Assembly: GCA_036393295.1 (NCBI GenBank) | Contig: DASWHF010000107.1 | Span: 1 to 29,091, forward strand | Length of the DNA stretch: 29,091 bases | Source of the DNA: DASWHF01 sp036393295 | GTDB lineage: Bacteria > Pseudomonadota > Gammaproteobacteria > Acidiferrobacterales > UBA6901 | Direction: 5' to 3' | Part shown: positions 12,933 through 21,758 of the stretch, in pieces | Layout: each line of letters begins with the position of its first letter | Position numbering within the stretch: position 1 is the stretch's first letter | Translations under genes and position numbers: made by a program | The notes under the pieces: model-generated | The model's database searches: none | What the model was told of the DNA's origin: nothing | The model's input: the letters and a program-made list of their open reading frames with translations, nothing else

Positions 12933-15539
12933 TCAGCGCATGCTGAGGCTGTCGGACAGGATGCGGGGCGTCAGGAAGATGAGCAGCTCGACCTTATTGT
13001 CGAACTTGTTCTTCTTCTGGAACGCCCAGCCGACCAGCGGAATGTCGGCCAGGTAGGGTACCTTGGTGATATTGTTGGCCTGCTGCTGCTCGTAGATGCC
13101 GCCGATCACCACGGTCTCGCCGTTCTCGAGCAGCACCTGGGTGGTGATCTCCTTCTTGTTGATCGTCGTGGCATCGGCCGCGGCGAAGCTGTCCTTGGTG
13201 ACCAGCACGTCGAGGATGATGCGGTCGTCCGGGGTGATGCGCGGCGTGACCTCGAGCGCCAGCACGGCCTTCTTGATGATGGCGGTGTTGCCGAGGCCGC
13301 CGCTGGTAACGAACACACGCTCCTGGCCCTGCTCGATGCGCGCCTTCTTCTGGTTGGCGGTGATGAGCCGCGGGCTGGAGATGATCTTGCCGCGTCCCTC
13401 GGCCTCCAGGGCCGACAGCTCCAGGCTCAGGAAATTGCCGTTCGGCAGGTGCATGAGGCTGAAGCCGATCGAGCCGGGAGAGTTCGTGCCGATCGGGTTG
13501 GCGCCGAGGTTCACGGCCAGCGCGTTGCCGGCGAGCTGGATGGGGTCGCCGTTGAGGATGTCGACGTTGCAGTCGAGCGTGCCGCAGTGGGTGACGATGT
13601 TGTTGCCGACGGTGTTCTGGCCGAAGGTCCCCCAGCGCGCGCCGAGGTTGCGGGTGAAGTCGTCGGTGGCCTCGACCAGCCGGGTCTCGATCATCACCTG
13701 GCGCACCGGCTGGTCGAGCTGCGCGATCAACTGGCGGATCTCGCGGATCTTGGCCGGCGTGTCCTGGATCAGCAGCGAATTGGTGCGCTCGTCCACGGTC
13801 ACCTGGCCGCGCGGCGACAGCAGCGTGTTCGATTCGGTCTCGATCTTCTCGACGCTCACGCTGCCGAAGGTGCCCTGGGCCGCCTTCAGGTCGGTCACCG
13901 GCTTGATGGACTTGAGCAGCTTGGCGATGTCGTCGGCCTTGGAATAGTTGATCTGGATGAGCTCCGAGACCAGCGGCTCCAGCTCCAGCACCTGCTTGCC
14001 GGCCTCGAGCGCCGCCTTCTCCCTGGCCGCCACCTCGTCGGCCGGGCCGACGCTGATCACGTTGCCTTTCTTGCGGGCCGTCAGGCTCTTGGCGTCGAGG
14101 ATGATGTCGAGCGCCTGATCCCAGGGGACGTCCTTGAGGCGCAGGGTCAGGCTGCCCTTGACCGAATCGCTGGTGACGAAGTTGATGCCGGTGAAATCCG
14201 CGATCACCTGCAGCGCGGCGCGCACGTCGATGTTCTGGAAGTTGAGCGACAGCTTCTCGCCCGAGTAGCCGAACTCGTCCTTCTTCACCTCGTCGCCGGG
14301 CTTGACCACGATCGGCTTGACGTTGACCGTGAACACGTTGCCGGCCTGGTAGGCGAGGTGTTCGTACCGGCCCTTGGCGGTGATCACCATGCGCACGTTC
14401 TTGCCGTGCACATAGGTATCGATATTGTGGATCGGCGTGGCGAAGTCCATCACGTCCAGACGCCGCTGGAGCTCGGGCGGCGCCGAGGTGTTGAGGAAAT
14501 CGACGATGATCTCGCCGGCCTGCTCGCGGATATCGATGCCGATGCCGGTGTCCGACAAGCCGATGATCACTTTGCCGTCACCGTGCGGGCCGCGCCGGAA
14601 ATCGATGTTGCCGAGCCGGTGCTTGCCGGCCTTGGTGGTGCTGGCGAAGCGCGTGGTCTTGGGCTGCTCGGTGCCGGCGATCCCGCCGACCGGGTTGTCG
14701 ACGGTGATGGAGAAGGTGTTGCCGTCCATGGCGGTCTTGTACGCCGCCGTGCGGACCAGGTTGACCACCACCCGGGTCCGGTCCTGCGCCTCCACGGCGG
14801 TGACGCCGAGCACCGCGCCCTCGGCGATACGCACCGAGCTCTTCGGCATGGCGACCCGCGTCCCGGGGAAGTCGAGCGATATGCGCGCCGGATTGCTGAT
14901 CGTGAACGTCGCCGGCTCCGGCGGCGGCTGCGTCATCCTGACCTGAATCTGGATCCGGTCGCCGGGCAGCTTGGTGTACACGATGTCCTCGATGGCGATG
15001 CGTTTCTCCACGACCGGGGCCGCCGCCGGGGCGGGCTTGGCGGCCGGTGCCGGCACGGGCGGCGGGGCCGCGGCCGGGGCGGGCGCGGGCGCGGCGGCGG
15101 TCGCGGGTGCCGAGCCGCCGGCGCCGACAGCCACGACGTTCACGTCAAAGACATTGCCCGTCTGATAGACCTGCAACTCGCCGGGCGCATTCAGCAGCAG
15201 ATCGATGTGCACGGCGGTGCCGTTGTCGGCGAGGTAGGGATATACCCCCTTGACGTTACCCCGCCCGGAGATGTCGGTGACACCCGCGCCCAGGGTCGTA
15301 TTCGGAAAGCTGATCCGCAGGCGCTGACCGCCTTCGAGGCTGACGGTGTCGTACTTGGCGGCTTCGGTGAGCTCAATCGTGAGTGCCGGCGAGTCGCCCG
15401 ATTCGCTCCAGGAGATCGCGGTCAGCTCGCCGGCGACCGCCGCGGTCGCACACAGCATGGCGAATGCCGCCAGCGCGGCGCCGAACGCGCGGCGCGGCGC
15501 GCGCGCCGGGCGAGTGAATGTCGTCGAAATAGGCTTCAT
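12933..15539 (-). CDS. pilQ: Type IV pilus secretin PilQ
   Basis: PilQ forms the outer-membrane channel through which the pilus fibre passes. The product is about 868 residues. An N-terminal signal peptide ends near ATAAVAG. Two AMIN-type peptidoglycan-binding domains, one before and one after an Ala/Pro-rich linker at roughly residues 145-180, are followed by a third AMIN-like segment near 300-400. The short secretin N-terminal domain (LSLNFQNIDVRAALQVIADF), the NolW-type N1 domain, and the C-terminal secretin domain ending LLIFLTPRILSDSLSMR complete it. The ATG at 15539 was chosen for the signal peptide and SD (AGAGGA, 8 nt upstream); the frame is open to 15776, but that part overlaps pilP and looks non-native. 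It follows pilP by 13 nt. Confidence 0.95.
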   Translation of the reverse strand: MKPISTTFTRPARAPRRAFGAALAAFAMLCATAAVAGELTAISWSESGDSPALTIELTEAAKYDTVSLEGGQRLRISFPNTTLGAGVTDISGRGNVKGVYPYLADNGTAVHIDLLLNAPGELQVYQTGNVFDVNVVAVGAGGSAPATAAAPAPAPAAAPPPVPAPAAKPAPAAAPVVEKRIAIEDIVYTKLPGDRIQIQVRMTQPPPEPATFTISNPARISLDFPGTRVAMPKSSVRIAEGAVLGVTAVEAQDRTRVVVNLVRTAAYKTAMDGNTFSITVDNPVGGIAGTEQPKTTRFASTTKAGKHRLGNIDFRRGPHGDGKVIIGLSDTGIGIDIREQAGEIIVDFLNTSAPPELQRRLDVMDFATPIHNIDTYVHGKNVRMVITAKGRYEHLAYQAGNVFTVNVKPIVVKPGDEVKKDEFGYSGEKLSLNFQNIDVRAALQVIADFTGINFVTSDSVKGSLTLRLKDVPWDQALDIILDAKSLTARKKGNVISVGPADEVAAREKAALEAGKQVLELEPLVSELIQINYSKADDIAKLLKSIKPVTDLKAAQGTFGSVSVEKIETESNTLLSPRGQVTVDERTNSLLIQDTPAKIREIRQLIAQLDQPVRQVMIETRLVEATDDFTRNLGARWGTFGQNTVGNNIVTHCGTLDCNVDILNGDPIQLAGNALAVNLGANPIGTNSPGSIGFSLMHLPNGNFLSLELSALEAEGRGKIISSPRLITANQKKARIEQGQERVFVTSGGLGNTAIIKKAVLALEVTPRITPDDRIILDVLVTKDSFAAADATTINKKEITTQVLLENGETVVIGGIYEQQQANNITKVPYLADIPLVGWAFQKKNKFDNKVELLIFLTPRILSDSLSMR

Positions 15540-15552
15540 GCGGGTTATCCTC

Positions 15553-16065
15553 TTATTCCGCGATAGCGAGGCTCGCCTCGCGTTCGATCCAGTCGCCGAG
15601 CGCGCCCTGGACAAGCTCCAGCACCTCGACCTTTTCCTGCGTGACGCGCAGCACCTTGCCGAAATTCTGGCCGACGTAGCTGCCCGTTTGAATGCGGTGC
15701 ACCGAGCCGTCCGGGGCCTGCACCACGGCCCAGGTCTGCTGGCCGCGCGACAGCGTGCCGACCATCTTGAGCGCATCGAGCGGGAAATCCTCGAGCGGCT
15801 CCTTGCGCCGGTTCATGTCGGGGCGCGGCCCGCCGGCGGTCGAAACCGGCGGCCGCAGATTGCGCGTCGCGAACGGGTCGACCAGCTCCTGCGCGGTATA
15901 GATAAAGGACTCGTGCGGCTTGATCTCCGGCAGCGGCTCGATCTTCGGCTTGCGGTCGGCGTGCGCGGTGCGGACGAACTCGCGCAGGTCCTCCATCCCG
16001 TCGCCGCCACAGCCCGAGAGCGCCAGCCCCAGGGCCGTCGCGATCATCAGCTTGTCGATTCTCAT
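15553..16065 (-). CDS. pilP: Type IV pilus assembly lipoprotein PilP
   Basis: PilP is an inner-membrane-anchored lipoprotein that links the PilN/PilO alignment complex to the PilQ secretin across the periplasm. The 170-residue protein has a lipoprotein signal MRIDKLMIATALGLALSGC with the lipidated Cys at residue 19. Then comes a disordered stretch containing DPFATRN, typical of PilP, and a C-terminal beta domain around MVGTLSRGQQTWAVVQAPDGSV. The start ATG overlaps the pilO stop (ATGA). Size and position agree with the family. Confidence 0.94.
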   Translation of the reverse strand: MRIDKLMIATALGLALSGCGGDGMEDLREFVRTAHADRKPKIEPLPEIKPHESFIYTAQELVDPFATRNLRPPVSTAGGPRPDMNRRKEPLEDFPLDALKMVGTLSRGQQTWAVVQAPDGSVHRIQTGSYVGQNFGKVLRVTQEKVEVLELVQGALGDWIEREASLAIAE

Positions 16066-16721
16066 TTCGCTCCCGCCGGTGGACGACGCGGCGCCCCTTT
16101 TCTCTGTGCCGCGGCCTTGGCCTTGAGCTGCTCGGCGATCTCATCGGCCTCCAGGTAGCGGTAGGTCTTGGCGATCGCCGCCATTTCCAGTTTGTTGGTC
16201 TTCTCGTTGCTGCTGATCTGCACCTCACCAAGCGTCACGATGCGCGACAGCGACGCCACGTCGCTGACGAACATGCCGAGCTCGTGGTAACCGCCGGTCA
16301 CCTTGATGCTGATCGGCAGCTCGGCGTAGAAGTCCAACGGGCGCTCGCGCTCCGGCTTGAACAGCACGAAGTCCAGCCCGCGGCCGAGACCGGCCTGGGT
16401 GATGTCGACCAGCAGGTTGGGCACCTCGGTCTTGTTCGGCAGCTGCCGCAGCAGGGTACCGAACTGCTGGCCCATCTCCTCCATCTGCTGCTTGTAGGCC
16501 TCGAGGTTGATCGCCTGGGCCTTCTTGCCGAGATAAGTGTCCTTGAGCCCCTGCTCCTTCTGCTTCTCGGTCTCGAGCTGGGTCAATTCGTCGGCGATCA
16601 CGAAGTAATAGCCCGCCCCCAGAATCAGCAGGCAGGCCGCGACAATCGCGCCGATCTTGATCGGGTAGGGCCAGGACGCGAAGTTGTTGAAATCGATGTT
16701 CTTAAAATCGTCGAGCGTCAT
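16062..16721 (-). CDS. pilO: Type IV pilus inner-membrane protein PilO
   Basis: PilO pairs with PilN to form the periplasmic part of the pilus alignment complex. The 219-residue protein has a short cytoplasmic N-terminus (MTLDDFKNIDFNNFASWP), one membrane segment at about residues 24-45 (IKIGAIVAACLLILGAGYYF), a coiled coil with LETEKQKEQGLKDTYLGKKA, and a ferredoxin-like periplasmic domain around FYAELPISIKVTGGYHELG. Start and stop overlap pilN and pilP by 4 nt each (ATGA). Confidence 0.94.
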   Translation of the reverse strand: MTLDDFKNIDFNNFASWPYPIKIGAIVAACLLILGAGYYFVIADELTQLETEKQKEQGLKDTYLGKKAQAINLEAYKQQMEEMGQQFGTLLRQLPNKTEVPNLLVDITQAGLGRGLDFVLFKPERERPLDFYAELPISIKVTGGYHELGMFVSDVASLSRIVTLGEVQISSNEKTNKLEMAAIAKTYRYLEADEIAEQLKAKAAAQRKGAPRRPPAGAK

Positions 16722-17293
16722 GGCGCCGCCCCCTCGGCCGCCGCGTCCGCGGCCTTGGCCTTCTGCGTGACCCGCAGCGTGAACTGACTGACCCGGTCAC
16801 TGCCCTTGGCCGAGACGTTGATCACGTCGAGGTTCGGGTTGGCGAACCAGTCGGAGGTGTCCAGGTTACGCATCAGCGCCGACACCCGGGCGTTCGACTG
16901 GGCCATGCCGGTCAGGGTGAAGTTCTTGCCGCTCTGCTTGAGGCTGGTGAGGTACATGCCCTCCGGCAGCTTTCGCACCAGGTCGTCGAAGACGTGGACG
17001 ATCTGGGTGCGGTCGCTCTGCAGCTGCTCGATGACGCGCATGCGCGCGATCAGTGCGTCGCGCTGCCGCTTGAGCTCGCGGATCTCCTTGATCTGCTCTT
17101 CGAGCTTGGCGATCTCGTCGGTCATGTACTTGTTGCGGTTCTGCTGGTTCTCGATCAGGGCCGAGACGTGCAGGTGCGCGTAGAAGATCACCAGCAGCAT
17201 CATGATGCCGGCGCCGACGCCGATGCTCAGCAGCTGGCGGTCCTGCTCCTTGCGGCGTATATCGCGCCACGGCAGCAGATTCAGCTTGGTCAT
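16718..17293 (-). CDS. pilN: Type IV pilus inner-membrane protein PilN
   Basis: PilN connects cytoplasmic PilM to the periplasmic PilO/PilP. The 191-residue protein begins MTKLNLLPWRDIRRKEQ; the NLLPWR peptide is the known PilM-binding motif of the family. A membrane segment lies at about residues 22-42, followed by a charged coiled coil (about 45-95) and a periplasmic domain with PEGMYLTSLKQSGKNFTLTG. Four-nucleotide overlaps with pilM and pilO suggest coupled translation. Confidence 0.95.
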   Translation of the reverse strand: MTKLNLLPWRDIRRKEQDRQLLSIGVGAGIMMLLVIFYAHLHVSALIENQQNRNKYMTDEIAKLEEQIKEIRELKRQRDALIARMRVIEQLQSDRTQIVHVFDDLVRKLPEGMYLTSLKQSGKNFTLTGMAQSNARVSALMRNLDTSDWFANPNLDVINVSAKGSDRVSQFTLRVTQKAKAADAAAEGAAP

Positions 17294-18366
17294 GCGTCGA
17301 ACCCCCGCATGGCCAGCCCGCAGGTGATCATCAGCGACGGCGCGTCGCTGCTCAGGATCTGCGGCTTGACGCGCGAGGCCAGCGACATGCTGGCGAAGGG
17401 ATTGGCGATGCTGGTGGGCACGCCGATGCGCGCCGCGACCAGCTCGTCGACGCCCGGGATCTGGGCGCAGCCGCCGGCCAGCAGCACCTGGTCGACGCTG
17501 TTATACGGGCTCGACGAGTAGAAGAACTGCAAGGCGCGCATGATCTCCTGGCACATGGCCTCCATGAACGGCCGCAACACGTCGGACTGGTAATTGTCCG
17601 GCAACCCGCCCTGCTTCTTGGCCAGCCCGGCTTCCTCATAAGACAAGCCGTAGCGGCGCTGGATCTCCTCGGTCAGCTGGCGGCCGCCGAAGGTGTGGTT
17701 GCGGGTGTAGATCGAGCGGTTGTCGTGCATCACGTTGATGTTCGTGGTGGTCGCGCCGATGTCGAGCACCGCGATGGTCTTCTCCATGCCGCCGCCCGGC
17801 ATGTGTTGGGCGATCAGCCCGTAGGCGTTCTCCATCGCATAGGTCTCGATATCGACCACCACCGGCGTGAGTCCCGCGCCCTGCGTCACCGCCAGGTAGT
17901 CGTCGACGATCTCCTTGCGGCAGGCGGCGATCAGCACGTTGACCTGCTCGGCGTTGGCCTCGGTCGAGCCCAGCACCTCCCAATCCATGTTCACCTCGTC
18001 GAGCGGGTAGGGCACGTAGCGGTCGGCCTCCATCTCGATCTGGGTCTGCAGGTCCTGATCGCTCAGGCCCGCCGGCATGTTGATGATCTTGCTGATCACG
18101 TGCGAGCCGGCGACCGCGACCGCCACATGCTTGCACTTGGTGCCGGAGCGCTTGACCGCGCGCTGCATGGTCTGGGCCACCTGGTCGACTTCGGCAATGG
18201 TGTTCTCGACCACGGCGTTCTGCGGCAGCGGCTCGACGGCATAACGCTCGACGCGGTAGTGCTCGCCCTGCCGGCTCAACTCGAGCACCTTGATCGACGA
18301 CGCGCTGATATCGACGCCGATGATCGGCTGCTTCTTTTTGGCGATTAAGCTCCCCAGGGCGGCCAC
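17290..18366 (-). CDS. pilM: Type IV pilus assembly ATPase-like protein PilM
   Basis: PilM is an actin/FtsA-like cytoplasmic protein that binds ATP and the PilN N-terminus. The 358-residue product shows the phosphate-1 loop IIGVDISASSIKVLELS, the phosphate-2 loop IAVLDIGATTTNINVM and the adenosine motif LLAGGCAQIPGVDELV. The first codon is GTG at 18366 with a purine-rich AGAGAG about 6 nt upstream; no better start precedes MAALGSLIAKKK. It is the first gene of pilMNOPQ and divergent from ponA. Confidence 0.95.
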   Translation of the reverse strand: MAALGSLIAKKKQPIIGVDISASSIKVLELSRQGEHYRVERYAVEPLPQNAVVENTIAEVDQVAQTMQRAVKRSGTKCKHVAVAVAGSHVISKIINMPAGLSDQDLQTQIEMEADRYVPYPLDEVNMDWEVLGSTEANAEQVNVLIAACRKEIVDDYLAVTQGAGLTPVVVDIETYAMENAYGLIAQHMPGGGMEKTIAVLDIGATTTNINVMHDNRSIYTRNHTFGGRQLTEEIQRRYGLSYEEAGLAKKQGGLPDNYQSDVLRPFMEAMCQEIMRALQFFYSSSPYNSVDQVLLAGGCAQIPGVDELVAARIGVPTSIANPFASMSLASRVKPQILSSDAPSLMITCGLAMRGFDA

Positions 18367-18433
18367 AATATTCTCTCTTTATTCCAGTAGCTTAGGCGGA
18401 ATAGGTGCAAGTTTGCATGAAATGCTAACCCCA

Positions 18434-18463
18434 AATATAGACGATGACAAACGGAAATGACAA
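18434..18463 (-). promoter_or_regulatory. Candidate promoter of pilMNOPQ
   Basis: On the minus strand TTGTCA (18463-18458) and TATATT (18439-18434) are separated by 18 bp, each matching the sigma-70 consensus at 5 of 6 positions. It lies 68 bp before the pilM GTG. A direct repeat TTTGTCAT and flanking ATAGAC/GTCTAT arms overlap it. Confidence 0.5.
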
Positions 18464-18470
18464 ATGTCTA

Positions 18471-18499
18471 TTGGGTCCGGGGGTAAAGGGATTTATACT
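18471..18499 (+). promoter_or_regulatory. Candidate promoter of ponA
   Basis: TTGGGT (18471-18476) and TATACT (18494-18499) are separated by 17 bp; the -10 matches 5 of 6 consensus positions and the -35 matches 3. The leader to the ATG at 18552 would be about 46 nt. Confidence 0.45.
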
Positions 18500-18551
18500 C
18501 GGGGCTGGACCCCTAAGCCCTTCAATTCAGTAGTAAACCTCTTAGCATCCC

Positions 18552-21065
18552 ATGGACTCCCCGAGTAGCCCGCTCGCCAAGCCGAAATGGACCGACTATC
18601 TCCCGCGGCGCTGGTGGCAGCTCGCGCTGATTGCCGTGTTCGGCCTGTTCGTCGCCGGCGTCATCCTGGCCGCCCTGGTGGCGCTGCTGCTGACCCCGAC
18701 CCTGCCCTCGATCGAGCGCCTCGGCGACAACCCGCTCAAGGTGCCGCTGCGCGTGTACACCGCGGAGGGCACGCTGATCGCCGAGTTCGGCGAGGAGCGG
18801 CGCATCCCGGTGACCATCGACCAGGTGCCGCCGCTGCTGGTGAATGCGATCCTGGCGGCCGAGGACGACTCCTTTTACTTCCACCAGGGCGTCGATTTTC
18901 AGGGCATCGTGCGCGCCGCCTGGAAGAACTGGCAGTCGGGCACCACCGCGGAAGGCGCGAGCACCATCACCATGCAGGTGGCGCGCAATTATTTCCTGAG
19001 TCCCGAGAAGACCTACACCCGCAAGCTGAAAGAGGTTCTGCTGGCCTTCAAGATCGAGCGCGAGCTGACCAAGGACGAGATCCTCGAGCTCTACATCAAT
19101 AAGATCTTCCTCGGCCACCGCGCCTACGGCTTCGCCGCCGCCGCGCAGATTTACTACGGCAAGGACCTCAACGAGCTGACCCTGCCGGAGATGGCGATGC
19201 TCGCCGGCCTGCCCAAGGCGCCGTCGCGCAACAATCCGCTGGCCAACCCCGAGAGCGCCGTGGAGCGGCGCGCCTACGTGCTGCGGCGCATGCTCAAGCT
19301 CAATCACATCGACCAGATCGCTTACGACGAGGCCGTCAACGCGCCGCTCGCGGCCGGCCGCCACAACGTGCGCTTCGGCCTGGAGGCGCCCTATGTCGCG
19401 GAAATGGCGCGCCAGTACATGTTCCAGGCCTACGCCGAATCGAGCTACGCCGGCGGCTACAGCGTCTACACCACCATCCGCGCCACGGAACAGGAGGCGG
19501 CCCAGGAGGCGCTGCGCAAGGGCATCCTCGACTACGACCGCCGCCACGGCTATCGCGGTCCGGCGGGGCGCGAGAAGCTCGCGGCCGACGCCAATGCCCA
19601 GCGCTACGACGAGATCCTCAAGGACTACCCCATCGTGGGTCCGCTGCTCCCGGCACTGGTGATCGAGGTACAGGAAAAATCGGCCGCGCTCTATCTGCAA
19701 AGCGGCCTGCCGGCCAGCCTCGAATGGGCCGGCCTGTCCTGGGCGGGTTCCTATATCGACGAGGACACCCAGGGGCCGCCGCCGAAGACTGCCGCCGAGG
19801 TCGTGCGGCGCGGCGATGTGGTGTACGTGGAGGCATTGCCCAACGGCAGCTGGAAGCTCGCCCAGATCCCCAAGGTCTCGGGCGCGCTGGTGTCGCTCGA
19901 TCCCAATACCGGCGCAGTGATCGCGCTCGCCGGCGGCTTCGATTTCTACCAGAGCAAGTTCAACCGCGTGGTGCAGGCCGAGCGCCAGCCCGGCTCCAGC
20001 ATCAAGCCGTTCGTGTACTCGGCGGCGCTCGAAAAGGGCTTCACCCCGGCCAGCCTGATCAGCGGCGCGCCGATCGTGATCGAGGACGTGAGCCTGGAGG
20101 ACGAGTGGAAGCCCGAGGACTACAGCCGGCAGTTCTACGGGCCGACGCGGCTGCGCAAGGCGCTGGCCTTGTCGCTCAACCTGGTGGCGGTGCGGCTGCT
20201 GCGCGCCATCGAGCCGGAGTATGCGGTCGAGCACCTCGCCAGGTTCGGCTTCGATAAGGCCAAGCTGCCGCCCAATCTGTCGCTGGTGCTCGGCACGCTG
20301 TCGGCCACGCCGCTGCAGATGACCTCCGCGTTCGCGGTGATGGCGAACGGCGGCCACCGCATCGATCCCTATTTCATCACCCGCATCGAGGATGCCAGCG
20401 GCAAGATCCTGGAGCGCTCCAATCCGGCGGTGGTGTGTCCGGCCAATCCGCCCAAGGGCGCGGCGGTGCCCGCCGCCTGCCTGCCGCAACCGCCGGCTCC
20501 GCCGCCGGCGGCGCCGGTCGGCGCGCAGGACCCGTCGGTGGTGGACGCGCCGCTGCCGCCGCCGCGCTTCGCCGAGCGCGTGATACCGGCCGGGAACGCG
20601 TTTCTCATGACCAGCATGTTGCGCGACGTGGTCCTCGCCGGCACCGGCCGCGGCGCGCTGGTGCTGGAGCGCAAGGACCTGGCCGGAAAGACCGGCACCA
20701 CCAACGACCACCGCGACGCCTGGTTTGCCGGCTACAACGCCGACATCGTCACCACCGCCTGGATCGGCTTCGACCAGCCGGCGTCGCTCGGCCGCGGCGA
20801 GGTCGGCGGGCGCACGGCCCTGCCGATGTGGGTCGATTACATGCGCGTGGCGCTCGCCGGCATGCCGGAGAAGCCGCTCAACCGTCCGCCCGGCATCGTC
20901 ATGGCCTACGTCCACCGCGAGACCGGCCGGCTGACCGATGCGAGCGACCCGGAGGCGATACCGGAGTACTTTATCGAGGGCACCCTGCCGAGCGCGACGG
21001 GCGGGGTCGAGGGCACGGCACCGGGCGAGGCGCCGCCCGAGAACATCCGCGAGGGCCTGTTCTGA
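18552..21065 (+). CDS. ponA: Penicillin-binding protein 1A (bifunctional transglycosylase/transpeptidase)
   Basis: This class A PBP polymerises and cross-links peptidoglycan. The 837-residue protein has a cytoplasmic N-terminus, a membrane anchor at about residues 24-48, and a GT51 domain with catalytic Glu104 in LAAEDDSFYFHQGVDFQG and GASTITMQVARN. The region around 310-430 fits the PBP1a OB-like insertion. The transpeptidase domain has the nucleophile Ser482 in PGSSIKPF (S-x-x-K to Lys485), SLN, and K713-T-G in GKTGTTNDHRDAWFAGY. A Pro/Ala-rich insertion with two Cys (about residues 635-675) interrupts the transpeptidase region before KTG. No clear SD precedes the ATG. The stop overlaps the next start (TGATG). 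Divergence from pilM is the usual arrangement in related bacteria. Confidence 0.95.
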   Translation: MDSPSSPLAKPKWTDYLPRRWWQLALIAVFGLFVAGVILAALVALLLTPTLPSIERLGDNPLKVPLRVYTAEGTLIAEFGEERRIPVTIDQVPPLLVNAILAAEDDSFYFHQGVDFQGIVRAAWKNWQSGTTAEGASTITMQVARNYFLSPEKTYTRKLKEVLLAFKIERELTKDEILELYINKIFLGHRAYGFAAAAQIYYGKDLNELTLPEMAMLAGLPKAPSRNNPLANPESAVERRAYVLRRMLKLNHIDQIAYDEAVNAPLAAGRHNVRFGLEAPYVAEMARQYMFQAYAESSYAGGYSVYTTIRATEQEAAQEALRKGILDYDRRHGYRGPAGREKLAADANAQRYDEILKDYPIVGPLLPALVIEVQEKSAALYLQSGLPASLEWAGLSWAGSYIDEDTQGPPPKTAAEVVRRGDVVYVEALPNGSWKLAQIPKVSGALVSLDPNTGAVIALAGGFDFYQSKFNRVVQAERQPGSSIKPFVYSAALEKGFTPASLISGAPIVIEDVSLEDEWKPEDYSRQFYGPTRLRKALALSLNLVAVRLLRAIEPEYAVEHLARFGFDKAKLPPNLSLVLGTLSATPLQMTSAFAVMANGGHRIDPYFITRIEDASGKILERSNPAVVCPANPPKGAAVPAACLPQPPAPPPAAPVGAQDPSVVDAPLPPPRFAERVIPAGNAFLMTSMLRDVVLAGTGRGALVLERKDLAGKTGTTNDHRDAWFAGYNADIVTTAWIGFDQPASLGRGEVGGRTALPMWVDYMRVALAGMPEKPLNRPPGIVMAYVHRETGRLTDASDPEAIPEYFIEGTLPSATGGVEGTAPGEAPPENIREGLF

Positions 21066-21727
21066 TGGGCGGGCGACCACCCCCGGCCGGTCCCCGCCGC
21101 AATCCCAAGCGCGGCGTGGCGCGCGGCGCCGCCCAGATCCGCCAGCGCATCTCCACCGAGGCGGCGCGCATCATGGCCGAGGAGGGCGTGCAGAACTTCC
21201 ACGCCGCCAAGCGCAAGGCCGCCGGCCGCCTGGGCCTGCCGGAGACCAAGCACCTGCCGTCCAACCAGGAGATCGAGCAGGCCCTGAGCGAGCACTTGCG
21301 GCTGTTCCACGCCCAGGACCTGCCGGCCACCCTGCGCGCGCTGCGTGACCTGGCGCTGGAGGCCATGCGCTTCTTCGAGGTCTTCGACCCGCGGCTGGTG
21401 GGACCGGTGCTGAGCGGCAACGTTACCCCCTATACCGAGATCCAACTGCACGTCACCGCCGACAACCCCGAGGACATCGGCTTCCTGCTCCAGGAGCACC
21501 GCATCCCCTACGACGAGGCCGACCGCCGCCTGCGCTTCGGCGGCGACCGCCACGCCACCCTGCCGGCCTACCGCTTCCTGGCCGACACCACCCCGGTCGA
21601 GCTCACCGTGTTCTCGCGCGAGGCGGTGCGGGAGCTGCCGTTGAGTCCGGTGGACGGCAGGCCCATGCGCCGCGCGAGCCGCAAGGAGCTTGAGGGGATC
21701 ATCACCGTTCAGGCGGTGGTACCCTGA
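21065..21727 (+). CDS. Conserved protein of unknown function, coupled to ponA
   Basis: The 220-residue soluble protein is arginine-rich at the N-terminus (MGGRPPPAGPRRNPKRGVAR), then has a helical segment RISTEAARIMAEEGVQNFHAAKRKAA and LPSNQEIEQALSEHLRLFHAQD. The central part, FDPRLVGPVLSGNVTPYTEIQLHV, recalls the GS-motif region of nucleotidyltransferase folds (G-x-V-L-x-G followed by a hydrophobic strand), but the expected pair of catalytic acidic residues is not obvious. I recall similar uncharacterised proteins in other proteobacteria with the same EEGxxxxxxAKRKAA and LPSNQEIExAL blocks. The ATG overlaps the ponA stop (TGATG), with GAGGG about 9 nt upstream. There is no signal peptide or membrane segment. 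Function not assigned. Confidence 0.8.
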   Translation: MGGRPPPAGPRRNPKRGVARGAAQIRQRISTEAARIMAEEGVQNFHAAKRKAAGRLGLPETKHLPSNQEIEQALSEHLRLFHAQDLPATLRALRDLALEAMRFFEVFDPRLVGPVLSGNVTPYTEIQLHVTADNPEDIGFLLQEHRIPYDEADRRLRFGGDRHATLPAYRFLADTTPVELTVFSREAVRELPLSPVDGRPMRRASRKELEGIITVQAVVP

Positions 21728-21758
21728 GCCTCGGCCCCGCCGATTGCCAACCAACCTC

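Noticed and set aside
15540..15776. Seventy-nine-residue upstream extension of PilQ
   Set aside because: It overlaps pilP in another frame and would hide the signal peptide; the ATG at 15539 has an SD and a proper signal sequence.
18522..21080. An open frame of more than 850 codons antisense to ponA
   Set aside because: It mirrors the ponA codons exactly, is rich in Arg, Ala, Gly and His as expected from the complement of GC-rich codons, and shows no domain. GC-rich genes routinely produce such shadows; the same applies to 2448-3920, 5099-7345, 12921-15566 and 22653-25013.
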